DNA of 64,000 nt, taken from contig OZ241910.1 in assembly GCA_965203755.1 (NCBI GenBank), positions 558,001 to 622,000 of the forward strand. The letters are read 5' to 3'. Both the position numbers and the translations under genes were made by a program. The stretch is from UBA6055 sp965203755 (GTDB taxonomy: Bacteria; Chloroflexota; Anaerolineae; Aggregatilineales; Phototrophicaceae). The notes under the pieces were generated by a model that ran no database searches, was not told where the DNA came from, and was given only the letters and a program-made list of their open reading frames with translations. Positions 46,018 through 54,778 of the stretch are shown piece by piece (positions within the stretch are counted from its first letter, which is position 1; each line of letters opens with the position of its first letter).

Positions 46018-47451
46018 TTATCCCTCGGCCGGCCCGGCTTTCATCCTGCTCGCCGCTTCAAAAGCCTGCACGATTTTGTAATAGCCGGTACAGCGGCACA
46101 AATTGCCGCTGATGCTGTAATTGATTTGTTCGGCATTCGGCTGATCCACTTCCTCCAGCAATTTTGCGCCCGCCATCAGGAAGCCGGGCGTGCAGTAACC
46201 GCATTGCACCGCCGCTTCCTGAATGAATGCGCTCTGTATTGGGTGCAGCTGCTGTCCTTGCTGCAATCCTTCCACAGTCACAACCTCGGCGGCGTGCGCC
46301 CGCGGAGCATGAACCATGCAAGCCATCACCGCGACATCATCCAGAAAGACGGTGCAGGCGCCGCATTCGCCCTCGGCGCAGCCTTCCTTCGTGCCGGGCA
46401 GTTTGGCATCGTCCCGCAGCCAATGCAGCAGAGATTTGCGCTGCCCGGTTAAAATCGAGCGCCTTTGCCCGTTAATGGTGCTTTCGATGGGGGTATCCAT
46501 CGTATGTTTGACCTGTGCTTTCAGGCCTTCTTGCACGACCGCGGCGTCTTTTCCCCAAAGCATGGGCGGATCCTCGGGTAGCCCGGTCTCCATCTCGTCC
46601 TGCGCCAGCTGCCGCAAAGCCCGCACAACCAATACCTTAACCATCTCGCGGCGGTATTCGGCGCTGCCGCGGATGTCATCAATCGGGCTGGCGCTCTGGG
46701 ATGCCAAACGGCCGGCTTCGGCGATGGTTTCTGCTGTGAGTCGCCTGCCAATCAAGAACTGCTCGGCAAGCGGCGCCGATATAATCATCGGTGCGACGCT
46801 TCCCAGCGCGATCCGCGCCGAAGTAACAGCGCCGCTGTCATCCATACGAAGAACAGCAGCGGCATCAACCACCGAAATAGCTTGGGCGCGGCGCAAACCA
46901 AGTTTCAGAAAGACGCCGCGCTGCTTATCATCCAAGGCTGGAAAGCTGATCGAGCTTAGCAGTTCGTTGGGTCGCAGGGCTGTCTGGCGAAAACCGGTGT
47001 AGAAGTCCTCTAGGGCGACCGTCCTTTCGCCATCGACCGATGCCAGCCTAAGTTCTGCGTCCAGGGCAATCAATGGCGTGATGGTATCATTGGCTGGCGA
47101 TGCCGTGATTAAATTGCCGGCAATGGTCGCCCGATTGCGAATTTGAGGCGCTCCGACTTCCCAAGCGGCCTGCGCCAGCGGCAATGCCCGACGCCGGATT
47201 AGCGGGCTGCCAACGACATGATTGTGCGTCACCAGCGGCCCCAGCCGAATCCTCTCCCCATGCCGGCTGATTTGGTCAAGGCCCTTGACCCGCGTAATAT
47301 CAATCAAGACCTTGAGTTCAGGGCGCTGCCCGCGTTCCATCTCGATGATCAGGTCGGTGCCGCCGGCTACAATCCGCGCCTGGCGCCGATATTCATCCAA
47401 AAGCGCCGCCGCTTCGTCGAGGCTGCTGACGCTGTAATATGCTTCCCACAT
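46018..47451 (-). CDS. Fused FAD-binding and 2Fe-2S subunit of the molybdenum hydroxylase
   Basis: A 477-residue protein that carries electrons from the Mo site. Residues about 1-285 are a CoxM/XdhB-type FAD domain (VAGGTDLI, then IRNRATIAGNLITASPAND). Residues about 318-470 are a CoxS-type double 2Fe-2S domain: Cys358, 363, 366 and 378 bind the plant-type cluster, Cys417, 420, 452 and 454 the second. In most bacteria these are two genes, or the Fe-S part lies N-terminal; here the FAD part comes first. It pairs with the large subunit downstream. Confidence 0.88.
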   Translation of the reverse strand: MWEAYYSVSSLDEAAALLDEYRRQARIVAGGTDLIIEMERGQRPELKVLIDITRVKGLDQISRHGERIRLGPLVTHNHVVGSPLIRRRALPLAQAAWEVGAPQIRNRATIAGNLITASPANDTITPLIALDAELRLASVDGERTVALEDFYTGFRQTALRPNELLSSISFPALDDKQRGVFLKLGLRRAQAISVVDAAAVLRMDDSGAVTSARIALGSVAPMIISAPLAEQFLIGRRLTAETIAEAGRLASQSASPIDDIRGSAEYRREMVKVLVVRALRQLAQDEMETGLPEDPPMLWGKDAAVVQEGLKAQVKHTMDTPIESTINGQRRSILTGQRKSLLHWLRDDAKLPGTKEGCAEGECGACTVFLDDVAVMACMVHAPRAHAAEVVTVEGLQQGQQLHPIQSAFIQEAAVQCGYCTPGFLMAGAKLLEEVDQPNAEQINYSISGNLCRCTGYYKIVQAFEAASRMKAGPAEG

Positions 47452-47489
47452 AAATGCGATGCCTCCTTGTCAGAGAGCTTGACCCCAAA

Positions 47490-48128
47490 TCAGGCGCCGT
47501 CCCCGGCCGGACCCAGTTCCAATACAGTAAACGGGTTGATATTCATAATGCAAGTCGCTTGATATTGCGTTCGCACTGTTTTGCGCCGATCCCAAGTATG
47601 CACATGCCCATGCAGCATATAACGCGGGCGATACCACTTCATAAAATTGAGAAAGCTGTCAAAACCGCGATGGGCGCGGTCTTTCCCGTCATGGATGTCG
47701 CGGGCCGGCGAATGGGTCACAAACAAGTCAATGCCGTGCCCACAGAGCAGCCGGCGCCAGGCGATTTTGGGACCCAGCCGCGCAACCATCCAGTGCATCT
47801 GCGATTGAGTGTACTGGACTCCACCTTTATTATAGCGGATTGAGCCTTCCAAGCCAGCCAATGTCAGGCCGCGGTAGTGGACAATCTGCCGGTGCAGGTC
47901 AATGCCGCCCGGCGGTTCCTGGTCATACATTTCGTCGTGATTGCCGCGCACATAAAACATAGGGACGCTAATAATCGTGCTGATGAAATCGAGGTAGGCG
48001 CTGGACATATCGCCGCAGCTTACAATCATATCAATATCGCTGTACTGACGGCGCAGATTAATCGTACTGAGCAGCTGGGGCATTTCAGTATCGCTGACGC
48101 AAAGAATTTTCACAACTCGGTCCTGCAC
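47490..48128 (-). CDS. Calcineurin-like metallophosphoesterase
   Basis: A 212-residue phosphoesterase. Metal-binding motifs are VSCGDMSS (GD), RGNHDE (GNHD) and HGHVHTW (GHxH); the first motif, usually DxH, reads DTE (SDTEMPQ). It is near members of the YfcE/Icc-type group but the substrate is unknown. It lies between the LLM oxidoreductase and the hydroxylase subunits. The GTG start is uncertain. Confidence 0.75.
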   Translation of the reverse strand: MQDRVVKILCVSDTEMPQLLSTINLRRQYSDIDMIVSCGDMSSAYLDFISTIISVPMFYVRGNHDEMYDQEPPGGIDLHRQIVHYRGLTLAGLEGSIRYNKGGVQYTQSQMHWMVARLGPKIAWRRLLCGHGIDLFVTHSPARDIHDGKDRAHRGFDSFLNFMKWYRPRYMLHGHVHTWDRRKTVRTQYQATCIMNINPFTVLELGPAGDGA

Positions 48129-48161
48129 AATCTCATTTCTTGAGACTCGCGGCCAGCCTCT

Positions 48162-49169
48162 CTAGCTGGAATAGCCATCGGCAAAGGTGTCAATCATCAG
48201 ACGGACATCGGCGCCCAAGGGATAAAGAATGGGACAGGTGGCGCCGGCGGATATATACTCGCGCACTTTGGCTTTGACTTCATCCGGCCGGCCCGATGCG
48301 GTGATCATCTGAACCACATCGTCCGGCACCAGCTTCATCGCTTCCAGGATCTGCTCCTCCCTCGCCGGCCAAGTCAAGACCTGTCCGATTTCATCCAGCA
48401 GGTCCTGGCTGACCCCGCTGGCTTTCATAATATGCGGCTGCTGTCCCAGATACTGCGTTATCAGCTTGCGGGCGGCATCCAATGCTTTTTGTCGGTCTTC
48501 ATCGACGGAACAAACCACCAGCTGCGGTCGGTCAATGTCATAGACGGATTTGCCAGCCTTCCTGGCGCCGATTTCCAACTGGGACATCGCCATCTCGTTG
48601 TACTCGGGCGATACTAGATAATTCAGCACGACGCCATCAGCGATCTCACCGGTCAAAGCCAGCATCTTCGGTCCCGTCGCGCCGATATAAATGGGGACAT
48701 GGCGCGGTTCCTTGCGCCCATGCACCACATCCAGTTCGACATCTTCCAGCTGCACAAACTCGCCATGAAAGGTCACCCGTTCCCGATGAAGCAGGCGGCG
48801 CACCGTTGTCACGACCTCGCGCATAGCCAGGAGGTTTTTGCGCCGTTGAATACCCACTTTTGCCGCCAGCGGGTCCCACCAGGCGCCGATGCCGCAATAA
48901 ATGCGGTCTTGCGCCAGGTCGTCCAAAGTCAGGAAAGTGGCGGCGATGACGGCCGCATTGCGCGTCCAGTTGTTGATCACGCCAGAGCCAATTTTGATGC
49001 GCGATGTCACCGCCGCAAAGGCCGCCATCGGCACGACTGCATCGCGAACCAGGCGGCTTTCGGCTTGCCACACCGCTTCAAAACCACGCGCTTCGGCGTA
49101 TTTTACATATTCAATCGCATCCCGCAGCGAATGCGCGTCCTGTAAATAAAGCGCCACATGATCTGCCAT
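48162..49169 (-). CDS. LLM-class (F420-dependent type) oxidoreductase
   Basis: A 335-residue TIM-barrel enzyme of the luciferase-like monooxygenase class (VALYLQDAHSLRDAIEYVKYAEARGFEAVWQAESRL start, GSGVINNWTRN, PIYIGATGPKMLALTGEIADGVVLN). Many such proteins, including methylene-tetrahydromethanopterin reductases, use F420; the F420 synthesis genes directly upstream strongly suggest the same. The substrate is unknown. The ATG at 49169 is chosen because GGAG stands 7 bases ahead. Confidence 0.82.
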   Translation of the reverse strand: MADHVALYLQDAHSLRDAIEYVKYAEARGFEAVWQAESRLVRDAVVPMAAFAAVTSRIKIGSGVINNWTRNAAVIAATFLTLDDLAQDRIYCGIGAWWDPLAAKVGIQRRKNLLAMREVVTTVRRLLHRERVTFHGEFVQLEDVELDVVHGRKEPRHVPIYIGATGPKMLALTGEIADGVVLNYLVSPEYNEMAMSQLEIGARKAGKSVYDIDRPQLVVCSVDEDRQKALDAARKLITQYLGQQPHIMKASGVSQDLLDEIGQVLTWPAREEQILEAMKLVPDDVVQMITASGRPDEVKAKVREYISAGATCPILYPLGADVRLMIDTFADGYSS

Positions 49170-49223
49170 CGTCAAACTCCAGTCTTGATCTATGCTATCC
49201 CAAGTTTATGGTCAATAAAGCTG

Positions 49224-49901
49224 TCAAACAAGCCAATCGGCCTTCAAATGCCTGACGCCCTTGGCAAATGGGACCGGGAAAGCCGGCAAGTGACCAAATC
49301 GGCCATGCGCCAGAATGTGATGATAGCTTTCCAGGTCTTGCGGAAAATCAATATCCAAAGCCAAACGGTCAGAATGATAGAATGCAATGTCGGCGCCGAC
49401 GCGGCCGGCGCTTTCGATATGCTTCTGAAAACTCGCCGCGCCATATTCATATTCAATCAGTCCCGGCGGCCTTACCAGCAGCGCGTTCGTCCCGTCGGCG
49501 CGGCTGTCGCTGGCAATGACAATCGAGCGTTCTTTGCTAAGGTGAATCATGGCGCGGACATCATCGGCATGAACAAAGGGCAGGTCAGCCGGCAAAACCA
49601 AGACCGCATCAGCCCGCCAGATCCGGACCACCGCCGTCGCCCGCATCAAGGCTGGATTAAGGTCAGAGACAGCGCTCTCCTGGATCGTCTTCGCGCCCAT
49701 TTCGCGGGCAATGGCAAGCGCTTTGGTATCGCGCGAAATCACGATGACACCGGTAATATGCTGCACCGTGGTCACAACCGAAAGGACATGGCGAAACATC
49801 GCCTGGGCAAGCTCATAGCGCTGTTCGGCCGTTAAAACATCGGACAAGCGGCTCTTGGCGTTTTTCAGTGGTTTGACGGGGATAATTGCCCACAGGCTCA
49901 T
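49224..49901 (-). CDS. cofC: 2-phospho-L-lactate / phosphoenolpyruvate guanylyltransferase
   Basis: Activates the phospho-acid for coenzyme F420 by making a GDP-linked intermediate. Nucleotidyltransferase motifs are seen: WAIIPVKPLKNAKSRLS with the NTP-binding Lys/Arg, VLPADLPFV and DIDFPQDL. The ATG at 49901 overlaps the cofD stop as ATGA, so the genes are coupled. Length about 225 fits CofC/FbiD. Confidence 0.88.
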   Translation of the reverse strand: MSLWAIIPVKPLKNAKSRLSDVLTAEQRYELAQAMFRHVLSVVTTVQHITGVIVISRDTKALAIAREMGAKTIQESAVSDLNPALMRATAVVRIWRADAVLVLPADLPFVHADDVRAMIHLSKERSIVIASDSRADGTNALLVRPPGLIEYEYGAASFQKHIESAGRVGADIAFYHSDRLALDIDFPQDLESYHHILAHGRFGHLPAFPVPFAKGVRHLKADWLV

Positions 49902-50842
49902 GCCCCCCACCCTTCTATCCAATCCAGCGTGGATTGCGCTAATTTTATTTTATCATTCAAATTCTTCATCAGCGTATCGAATCGCACCGTGCAGACAGCA
50001 TCCAGCTTGAGTGTATCATTGCGTACATCATTCACAAAGCCATTGATGATGCCGCTGTAATAACCGGCTGCGTTTTCGGCTGTTGTCGCCAGCCCCAATT
50101 CCCCCATGATTTTCGCTGTCGGCCCCTTCACCGCCGCGCCAGCGATAATCGGCGTCACGGCGACCACCGGCGCTTCAAGCCCCGCAAGCAGCGCTCTCAT
50201 GCCCGGTATCGACAGGATCGGCGCCAGCGACAGCCATGGATTCGAGGGGGCGATCAAGACCACATCGGCGGCCTTCAAGGCGGAACGAACCGGCTCCGAC
50301 AATACTGCCTGTTCGCAGCCCTCGTGACGAATCGACTTGATGGCCGGCTGCCAGCGATGCTTGACAAAATACTCCTGAAAGCCAAGCTCGCCAAAGCCAA
50401 CTGTGTCAATCACAGTCGGCATTTCGGCATCGCACATCGGCAGCAGGGTCGACTTAACCCCAAGCCGCCGTGACAGGAAGCGCGTTGCCGCCGTCAGGGA
50501 ATGGCCGCCGCGCAAGAGGTGGCTTCGCAGCAGGTGGGTCGCCAGGTCTTTATCGCCCAGGTGAAACCAGGCTTCAAACTGATAGTTCTTTTCCAGGCTG
50601 CCTAGCGCGATGGCGCTGTCGTCTTTGATGCCCCAGCCCGATTGCGGATTGACCAGCCCGGCCAGGGTGTACATCACCGTATCCAGATCGGGACAGATTT
50701 TGAGTCCCAGATGCCAAAAGTCATCGCCGGTATTGACAATGAAAGTCAATCGCGGCGGCGAGACAATCTGTGATAGACCGACGGCCAGCTTGGCGCCGCC
50801 GACGCCCCCAATCAATACCGCCACATTCCGCTCTAGCGCCAC
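49898..50842 (-). CDS. cofD: 2-phospho-L-lactate transferase
   Basis: Joins the activated phospho-acid to the deazaflavin Fo to give F420-0 or its dehydro form. The CofD/UPF0052-like start VLIGGVGGAKLAVGL and NTGDDFWHLGLKICPDLDTVMYTLAGLVN are clear, as are LIAPSNPWLSLAPIL and TPIIAGAAVKGPTAKI. It starts with GTG inside the end of the nitroreductase gene (10-base overlap) and is coupled to cofC. Confidence 0.93.
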   Translation of the reverse strand: MALERNVAVLIGGVGGAKLAVGLSQIVSPPRLTFIVNTGDDFWHLGLKICPDLDTVMYTLAGLVNPQSGWGIKDDSAIALGSLEKNYQFEAWFHLGDKDLATHLLRSHLLRGGHSLTAATRFLSRRLGVKSTLLPMCDAEMPTVIDTVGFGELGFQEYFVKHRWQPAIKSIRHEGCEQAVLSEPVRSALKAADVVLIAPSNPWLSLAPILSIPGMRALLAGLEAPVVAVTPIIAGAAVKGPTAKIMGELGLATTAENAAGYYSGIINGFVNDVRNDTLKLDAVCTVRFDTLMKNLNDKIKLAQSTLDWIEGWGA

Positions 50843-51447
50843 AGCGCCCTCGTTTCCAATGCCTGACGGGTTTTCTGGCGCGTTTGCGCCGGAAAGCCGA
50901 TGGTGACCATGCCCTGCGCGATCCAGTCTTCAGGCAAATCCAGAACTTGCCGAACCAGGTCGGGGCAAAACAAGGGCGCGCACATCCAGCAGGCGCCCAA
51001 GCCGAGACTGAATGCCATCAGCATCATGTTCTGCCCAGCCATCGCCGTGCTTTGCACCGCCATGGTTTGTTCATGGCGATTCCGCCGGGCATCCGAATAA
51101 ACGTCCATATCAGCCAAGGTCATGCAGACAACGATAATCAGCGGCGCCGAACATATTCGATCATAGGAGCGGCTGACATCTTTGCCGATAATCGCCGAAG
51201 GCATCTTGTCAGCCTGAAGGTCGCGCCGCAGACGGATGCCCATCGAGACCGCCAGCTGCTGTTTGAGCGCGGCATTGTCCAGGATGACAAAACGCCAAGG
51301 CTGTCGGTTGTGCGCGGAAGGCGCCCAACTGGCGCTTTCAAGGATTTGCATAATCCATTCGCGCGGCACCGGCCGCGGCCGATAACGTCTAAGCGAGCGC
51401 CGCCCTCGAATCAACTCCAGTACATCGGTCGGATTCATCGTCATCAT
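50833..51447 (-). CDS. Nitroreductase-family protein, possible dehydro-F420-0 reductase
   Basis: A 204-residue FMN-binding nitroreductase (RRSLRRYRPRPVPREWI, ASWAPSAHNRQPWRF, GLGACWMCAPLF). In mycobacterial FbiB this fold is fused to the CofE ligase and reduces dehydro-F420-0. Here it is a separate gene placed between cofE and cofD, so the same reaction is inferred, which would imply that F420 is built from phosphoenolpyruvate. Confidence 0.75.
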   Translation of the reverse strand: MMTMNPTDVLELIRGRRSLRRYRPRPVPREWIMQILESASWAPSAHNRQPWRFVILDNAALKQQLAVSMGIRLRRDLQADKMPSAIIGKDVSRSYDRICSAPLIIVVCMTLADMDVYSDARRNRHEQTMAVQSTAMAGQNMMLMAFSLGLGACWMCAPLFCPDLVRQVLDLPEDWIAQGMVTIGFPAQTRQKTRQALETRALWR

Positions 51448-51458
51448 CAGCGTCGGTT

Positions 51459-52226
51459 TTAACGATACAGGTCATTTTCAGGCTGGCGATTCAGGTCTGC
51501 CGCCGAACCATGCGGCGGCGACAGATCGAGACCGCGCATCAGAATCACCGGACAGCCTTCATCAGCCTCGCCGCAGAGCAGGTGAGCAGCCGAGGCGACC
51601 AAATCAGCGTAAGCCTGCTGGGTGATTGCCAGCGCCCGGCCATACAGATCTTGGCGCCCGCGCAGATCTTTGACCGCCGGCAGGCCGGCCGCGCCAATCG
51701 CCACGCCCACATTCCCTGTCCGAAAAGGTCGTCCATGCGTATCGCTAATCACAACCGCGACATGGACGCCAAGGCGGGCTTGGATGACGGCGCGAAACTC
51801 GCTGGCAGTGGCGTCGGGGTTAAGCGGCAGCAAGATCGCCGAATCATCGCCGGCCTCGATATTGGATTGGTCAATGCCGGAATTGGCGGCCACAAAGCCG
51901 AGTCGGTGCTGGGTCACCAGCGCCCCCAACCGTTTGCGCGACACCATCACCGCCTCTTGCAAAATGAGTTGGACAAGGCGCGGGTCTTTCCCTGTCTCGG
52001 CCGCCAAGGTCCGGGCTTCTGCCGAAGGCTGGACTCGGTCGAGCGGCACCTGCCGCCCCTGGGCTTTGGCAATGATCTTGGATGCAATCACCAGCAGATC
52101 GCCATCCCGCAGCGCAAAGCCGGCCTGCTCGGTCTTGTCTAACAGCATGGTCAGAACATCATCGTCCGGCTGAATCAAGGGGATATTCGGAATCGCAAAT
52201 GCCGAAAAAGACGGAACAGCGGTCAT
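51459..52226 (-). CDS. cofE: Coenzyme F420-0:L-glutamate ligase
   Basis: Adds glutamates to F420-0. CofE motifs are present: DGDLLVIASKIIAKAQGR, GFVAANSGIDQSN and VVISDTHGRPFRTGNVGVAIG. The ATG at 52226 lies one base after the npdG stop. About 255 residues, the size of archaeal CofE without the FbiB C-terminal domain, which is encoded separately by the next gene. Confidence 0.92.
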   Translation of the reverse strand: MTAVPSFSAFAIPNIPLIQPDDDVLTMLLDKTEQAGFALRDGDLLVIASKIIAKAQGRQVPLDRVQPSAEARTLAAETGKDPRLVQLILQEAVMVSRKRLGALVTQHRLGFVAANSGIDQSNIEAGDDSAILLPLNPDATASEFRAVIQARLGVHVAVVISDTHGRPFRTGNVGVAIGAAGLPAVKDLRGRQDLYGRALAITQQAYADLVASAAHLLCGEADEGCPVILMRGLDLSPPHGSAADLNRQPENDLYR

Positions 52227-52227
52227 T

Positions 52228-52896
52228 TCAGTCTTCCAAGCCAGTAATGCGAATCCCGGCGCCCTTGACCCCATAAACCCTGTTGATATGCAGCAGGACG
52301 GGCGTCAGCGATTCGGCGGCGACGGCGTTCTTGAGCGCCCCGGCATCAATGCCGCGCATGCCGGCCGCCTTGACCAGCTGAATCACCGCCTGTTTGGCCT
52401 TGACATCATCAGCGCAAACAAGAACGTCGCAATCGACTGCTTGATCCAGCCGCTTGAGCTTGACCGCGCTTACGTTCTGGAAGGCCGCCACCACCACTGC
52501 GCCCGAACCCAGCAGAGCCTGCGCTTCCAGGGCCGCCGCTGCTCCTTCAGGCAGATTCACCGACATAATTTCCGGCGGCTGCAAGGGCACCGTCAGATCG
52601 ACCACAACCTTGCCCTGGCAAAATTCGGACACGTTTTCCAACGTGGCTTGATGAGCCCCATAGGGAACACTTAGCACGACCAGATCGGCCGCTTTGGCGG
52701 CGGCGGCATTTGACATCCCGCTCAAATAATCCGCGCCAAGCTCTGCGTTCATTTCGGCGGCGCGCGTCTTGGCTTTGGCTTCGGCGCGCGAGCCAATAAT
52801 GACGCGGTAGCCATGCAGCGCCCAGCGCATCGCCAAGCCGGCGCCCTCTTTGCCAGTCCCGCCTAAGATCGCCACGGTCATCAAAATCTTTGTCAT
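52228..52896 (-). CDS. npdG: F420H2:NADP oxidoreductase
   Basis: Transfers hydride between F420 and NADP. The Rossmann start VAILGGTGKEGAGLAMRWA and IIGSRAE are typical; DLTVPLQPP and VAAFQNVSAVKL follow the family. The 222 residues fit. AAAAGGAA precedes the ATG. It stands just upstream of cofE and downstream of ssnA, linking F420 to the cell's NADPH pool. Confidence 0.92.
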   Translation of the reverse strand: MTKILMTVAILGGTGKEGAGLAMRWALHGYRVIIGSRAEAKAKTRAAEMNAELGADYLSGMSNAAAAKAADLVVLSVPYGAHQATLENVSEFCQGKVVVDLTVPLQPPEIMSVNLPEGAAAALEAQALLGSGAVVVAAFQNVSAVKLKRLDQAVDCDVLVCADDVKAKQAVIQLVKAAGMRGIDAGALKNAVAAESLTPVLLHINRVYGVKGAGIRITGLED

Positions 52897-52923
52897 TCAC
52901 ATTCCTTTTCAGCGCCGAGTTTT

Positions 52924-54285
52924 CTAATTTTGCTGCGATTGTAAAACAGCTTCGGCATTTCGCGTATACTTTTCCCAAACATCCGGCGCCAGCGCCAAGG
53001 CTTCGGCGACAATTTCAGCCTCATCCAGGACGAGTATGCTGCGGTCTCGCATCAAGACCCGGCCTTCGCAAATGGTTGCTGTGACCATTGAAGATTCAAA
53101 GCCAAATATCAGATGCCAAGCCAGGTTGGCGGCCGTCAGGGGCGTGAAGGGATGATAATCGACAAAGATCAGATCGGCTTTGGCGCCGACGCTGATCTCA
53201 CCTATTTTGGCGCCGGGAAAAAACTGCTCAATAAGCCGCGCGTTGTTGTCCCAGGCCATTTTTGCGATATTCATCCCATTGGCACAGCGCGGGTCGCGGT
53301 GGACGACCTTGTGCAAGAGATAGGCGGTTTTCCATTCGGCCCACATATTATTGCCGAAGCCGTCGTTTCCCAAACAGAGCTTCATACCCTGTTCCAGCAA
53401 GCCGTCGATATCGGCCGCGCCGACCCCGTTGTTCATATTGGAACGCGGCTGATGCGTTATCCAGACGCCGCGATCCTGCAATATCTTGCGCTCGGCTTCG
53501 TCAATATGGACACAATGGGCGGCGATGGTCTGGCTCCGCCAGATGCCATACTCATCCAGGCGCTCGACAACTCGTTTGCCGCTGCGCCGCAGGCTGTCGG
53601 CTTCATCGGCTTCGTGTTCAGCAACATGGATATGATAAGCGGCTGCGGCTGGAATCGCATCGGCGCAAGCCCGCAGGGACTCATCGTTCAGGGTCAGGCT
53701 GGCATGAAGTCCAAAGCAGCCAGCCAGACGCGGTCTGTCGGCTACGGCCGCCATAAAGCGCAGATTTTCGGCGATGCCGGCCTGCATTCTGTCCATCCCG
53801 TCGCGGTCAGTCACTTCATAGCACAAAACCGCTCGCAGTCCGGCGCGGTCAACCGCATCGGCAATCACATCAAGACTGCCGGCGATAAAGTTGGGGCTGG
53901 CATGATGATCGACAAGGCTGGTGGCGCCGTGCTTGATGGCATCCAGCAGACAGACGAGCGCACTGGCGCGAACGCTGTCTTTGGACAGCGCCTTGTCCAG
54001 CGGCCACCACAAGCGCTGAAGAATTTGGGGGAAATCCGGCGGCGGCGGGCCGGGAATCGCCATTCCGCGCGCATAAGCGCCGTAAAAATGGGTGTGGGCG
54101 CAGATATTGCCCGGCATGACATACTGCCCCTGTGCATCCATGACTTCAGCATCAGGATACTTTGCAGTCAGTTCGTCCCTGGCGCCTATAGCGCCGACAA
54201 GACCGTCCTGAATATAAAGGGCATGATGCGGCAGCAGCTGTGGATTTTCCCCCAAAGTAATAAGGCTGGCATTCACAATCAACAT
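52924..54285 (-). CDS. ssnA: Aminohydrolase SsnA
   Basis: A metal-dependent amidohydrolase of the deaminase group (453 residues). Residue runs such as LWWPLDKALS, LLDAIKHGATSLVDHHASP, AGLRAVLCYEVTDRDG and ARxSNMNN-type RSNMNNGVG match E. coli SsnA. Metal ligands are seen in AHTHFYGA, HIHVAEHEAD, AAHCVH and LGNDGFG. SsnA travels with ygeW, ygeX and ygeY in purine clusters; its exact substrate is not settled. The ATG at 54285 is chosen because upstream codons overlap the neighbouring gene. Confidence 0.87.
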   Translation of the reverse strand: MLIVNASLITLGENPQLLPHHALYIQDGLVGAIGARDELTAKYPDAEVMDAQGQYVMPGNICAHTHFYGAYARGMAIPGPPPPDFPQILQRLWWPLDKALSKDSVRASALVCLLDAIKHGATSLVDHHASPNFIAGSLDVIADAVDRAGLRAVLCYEVTDRDGMDRMQAGIAENLRFMAAVADRPRLAGCFGLHASLTLNDESLRACADAIPAAAAYHIHVAEHEADEADSLRRSGKRVVERLDEYGIWRSQTIAAHCVHIDEAERKILQDRGVWITHQPRSNMNNGVGAADIDGLLEQGMKLCLGNDGFGNNMWAEWKTAYLLHKVVHRDPRCANGMNIAKMAWDNNARLIEQFFPGAKIGEISVGAKADLIFVDYHPFTPLTAANLAWHLIFGFESSMVTATICEGRVLMRDRSILVLDEAEIVAEALALAPDVWEKYTRNAEAVLQSQQN

Positions 54286-54331
54286 ACTGTTTGGCTTTCT
54301 CTGGCGGCGCGTCCTAAGCCGGCATGAATTT

Positions 54332-54778
54332 TCAATAAGGCCGGGCATAATAAACGCGGTCAACATAATAATCGGCGACGCGGTATAAATCAGCGATGGT
54401 GCGGGCGCGGACAAACCGGTCCCAAGTGGTATGGACAAAGCTGATTGAACGTTTGGATACATTCAGGATCGGCGGGTCTTTGGCGACAAGCTGTCGAAAT
54501 TGGATCTTGTAGTAGATTTCCTCCGCTTTCTTGTCCTCATCGGGGAGCAGTTCCCGCCGCCGGACCAGTTCAAGCCCGGTGATGCGGGCAAAACAGACAA
54601 TCCCGCCCGCCGGTTCGCTGAAGGTTCTGCCGCTTAGGAAAAAGGCGATATACTCGGCCTGAATCCCGCGTGGCATCCGACTTTGCGGAATCCGATACCA
54701 ATGCTGACGGCGGACAATGCGAAAATCTTTTTTACGATTGACAACCCCCACCAGAACACGGTCATCCGGATACATCAT
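54332..54778 (-). CDS. Small protein of unknown function inside the purine cluster
   Basis: A 148-residue protein that is not recognised. It is basic and aromatic, with HWYRIP, QAEYIAFFLSG, GIVCFARITG and KIQFRQL segments. The pattern of short beta strands with a WYRIP-type start is faintly like PUA/EVE-fold proteins that read modified bases, but this is a guess. Its ATG overlaps the stop of the PLP-enzyme gene (ATGA), so the two are translated together, and it sits 46 bases ahead of ssnA. Confidence 0.6.
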   Translation of the reverse strand: MMYPDDRVLVGVVNRKKDFRIVRRQHWYRIPQSRMPRGIQAEYIAFFLSGRTFSEPAGGIVCFARITGLELVRRRELLPDEDKKAEEIYYKIQFRQLVAKDPPILNVSKRSISFVHTTWDRFVRARTIADLYRVADYYVDRVYYARPY

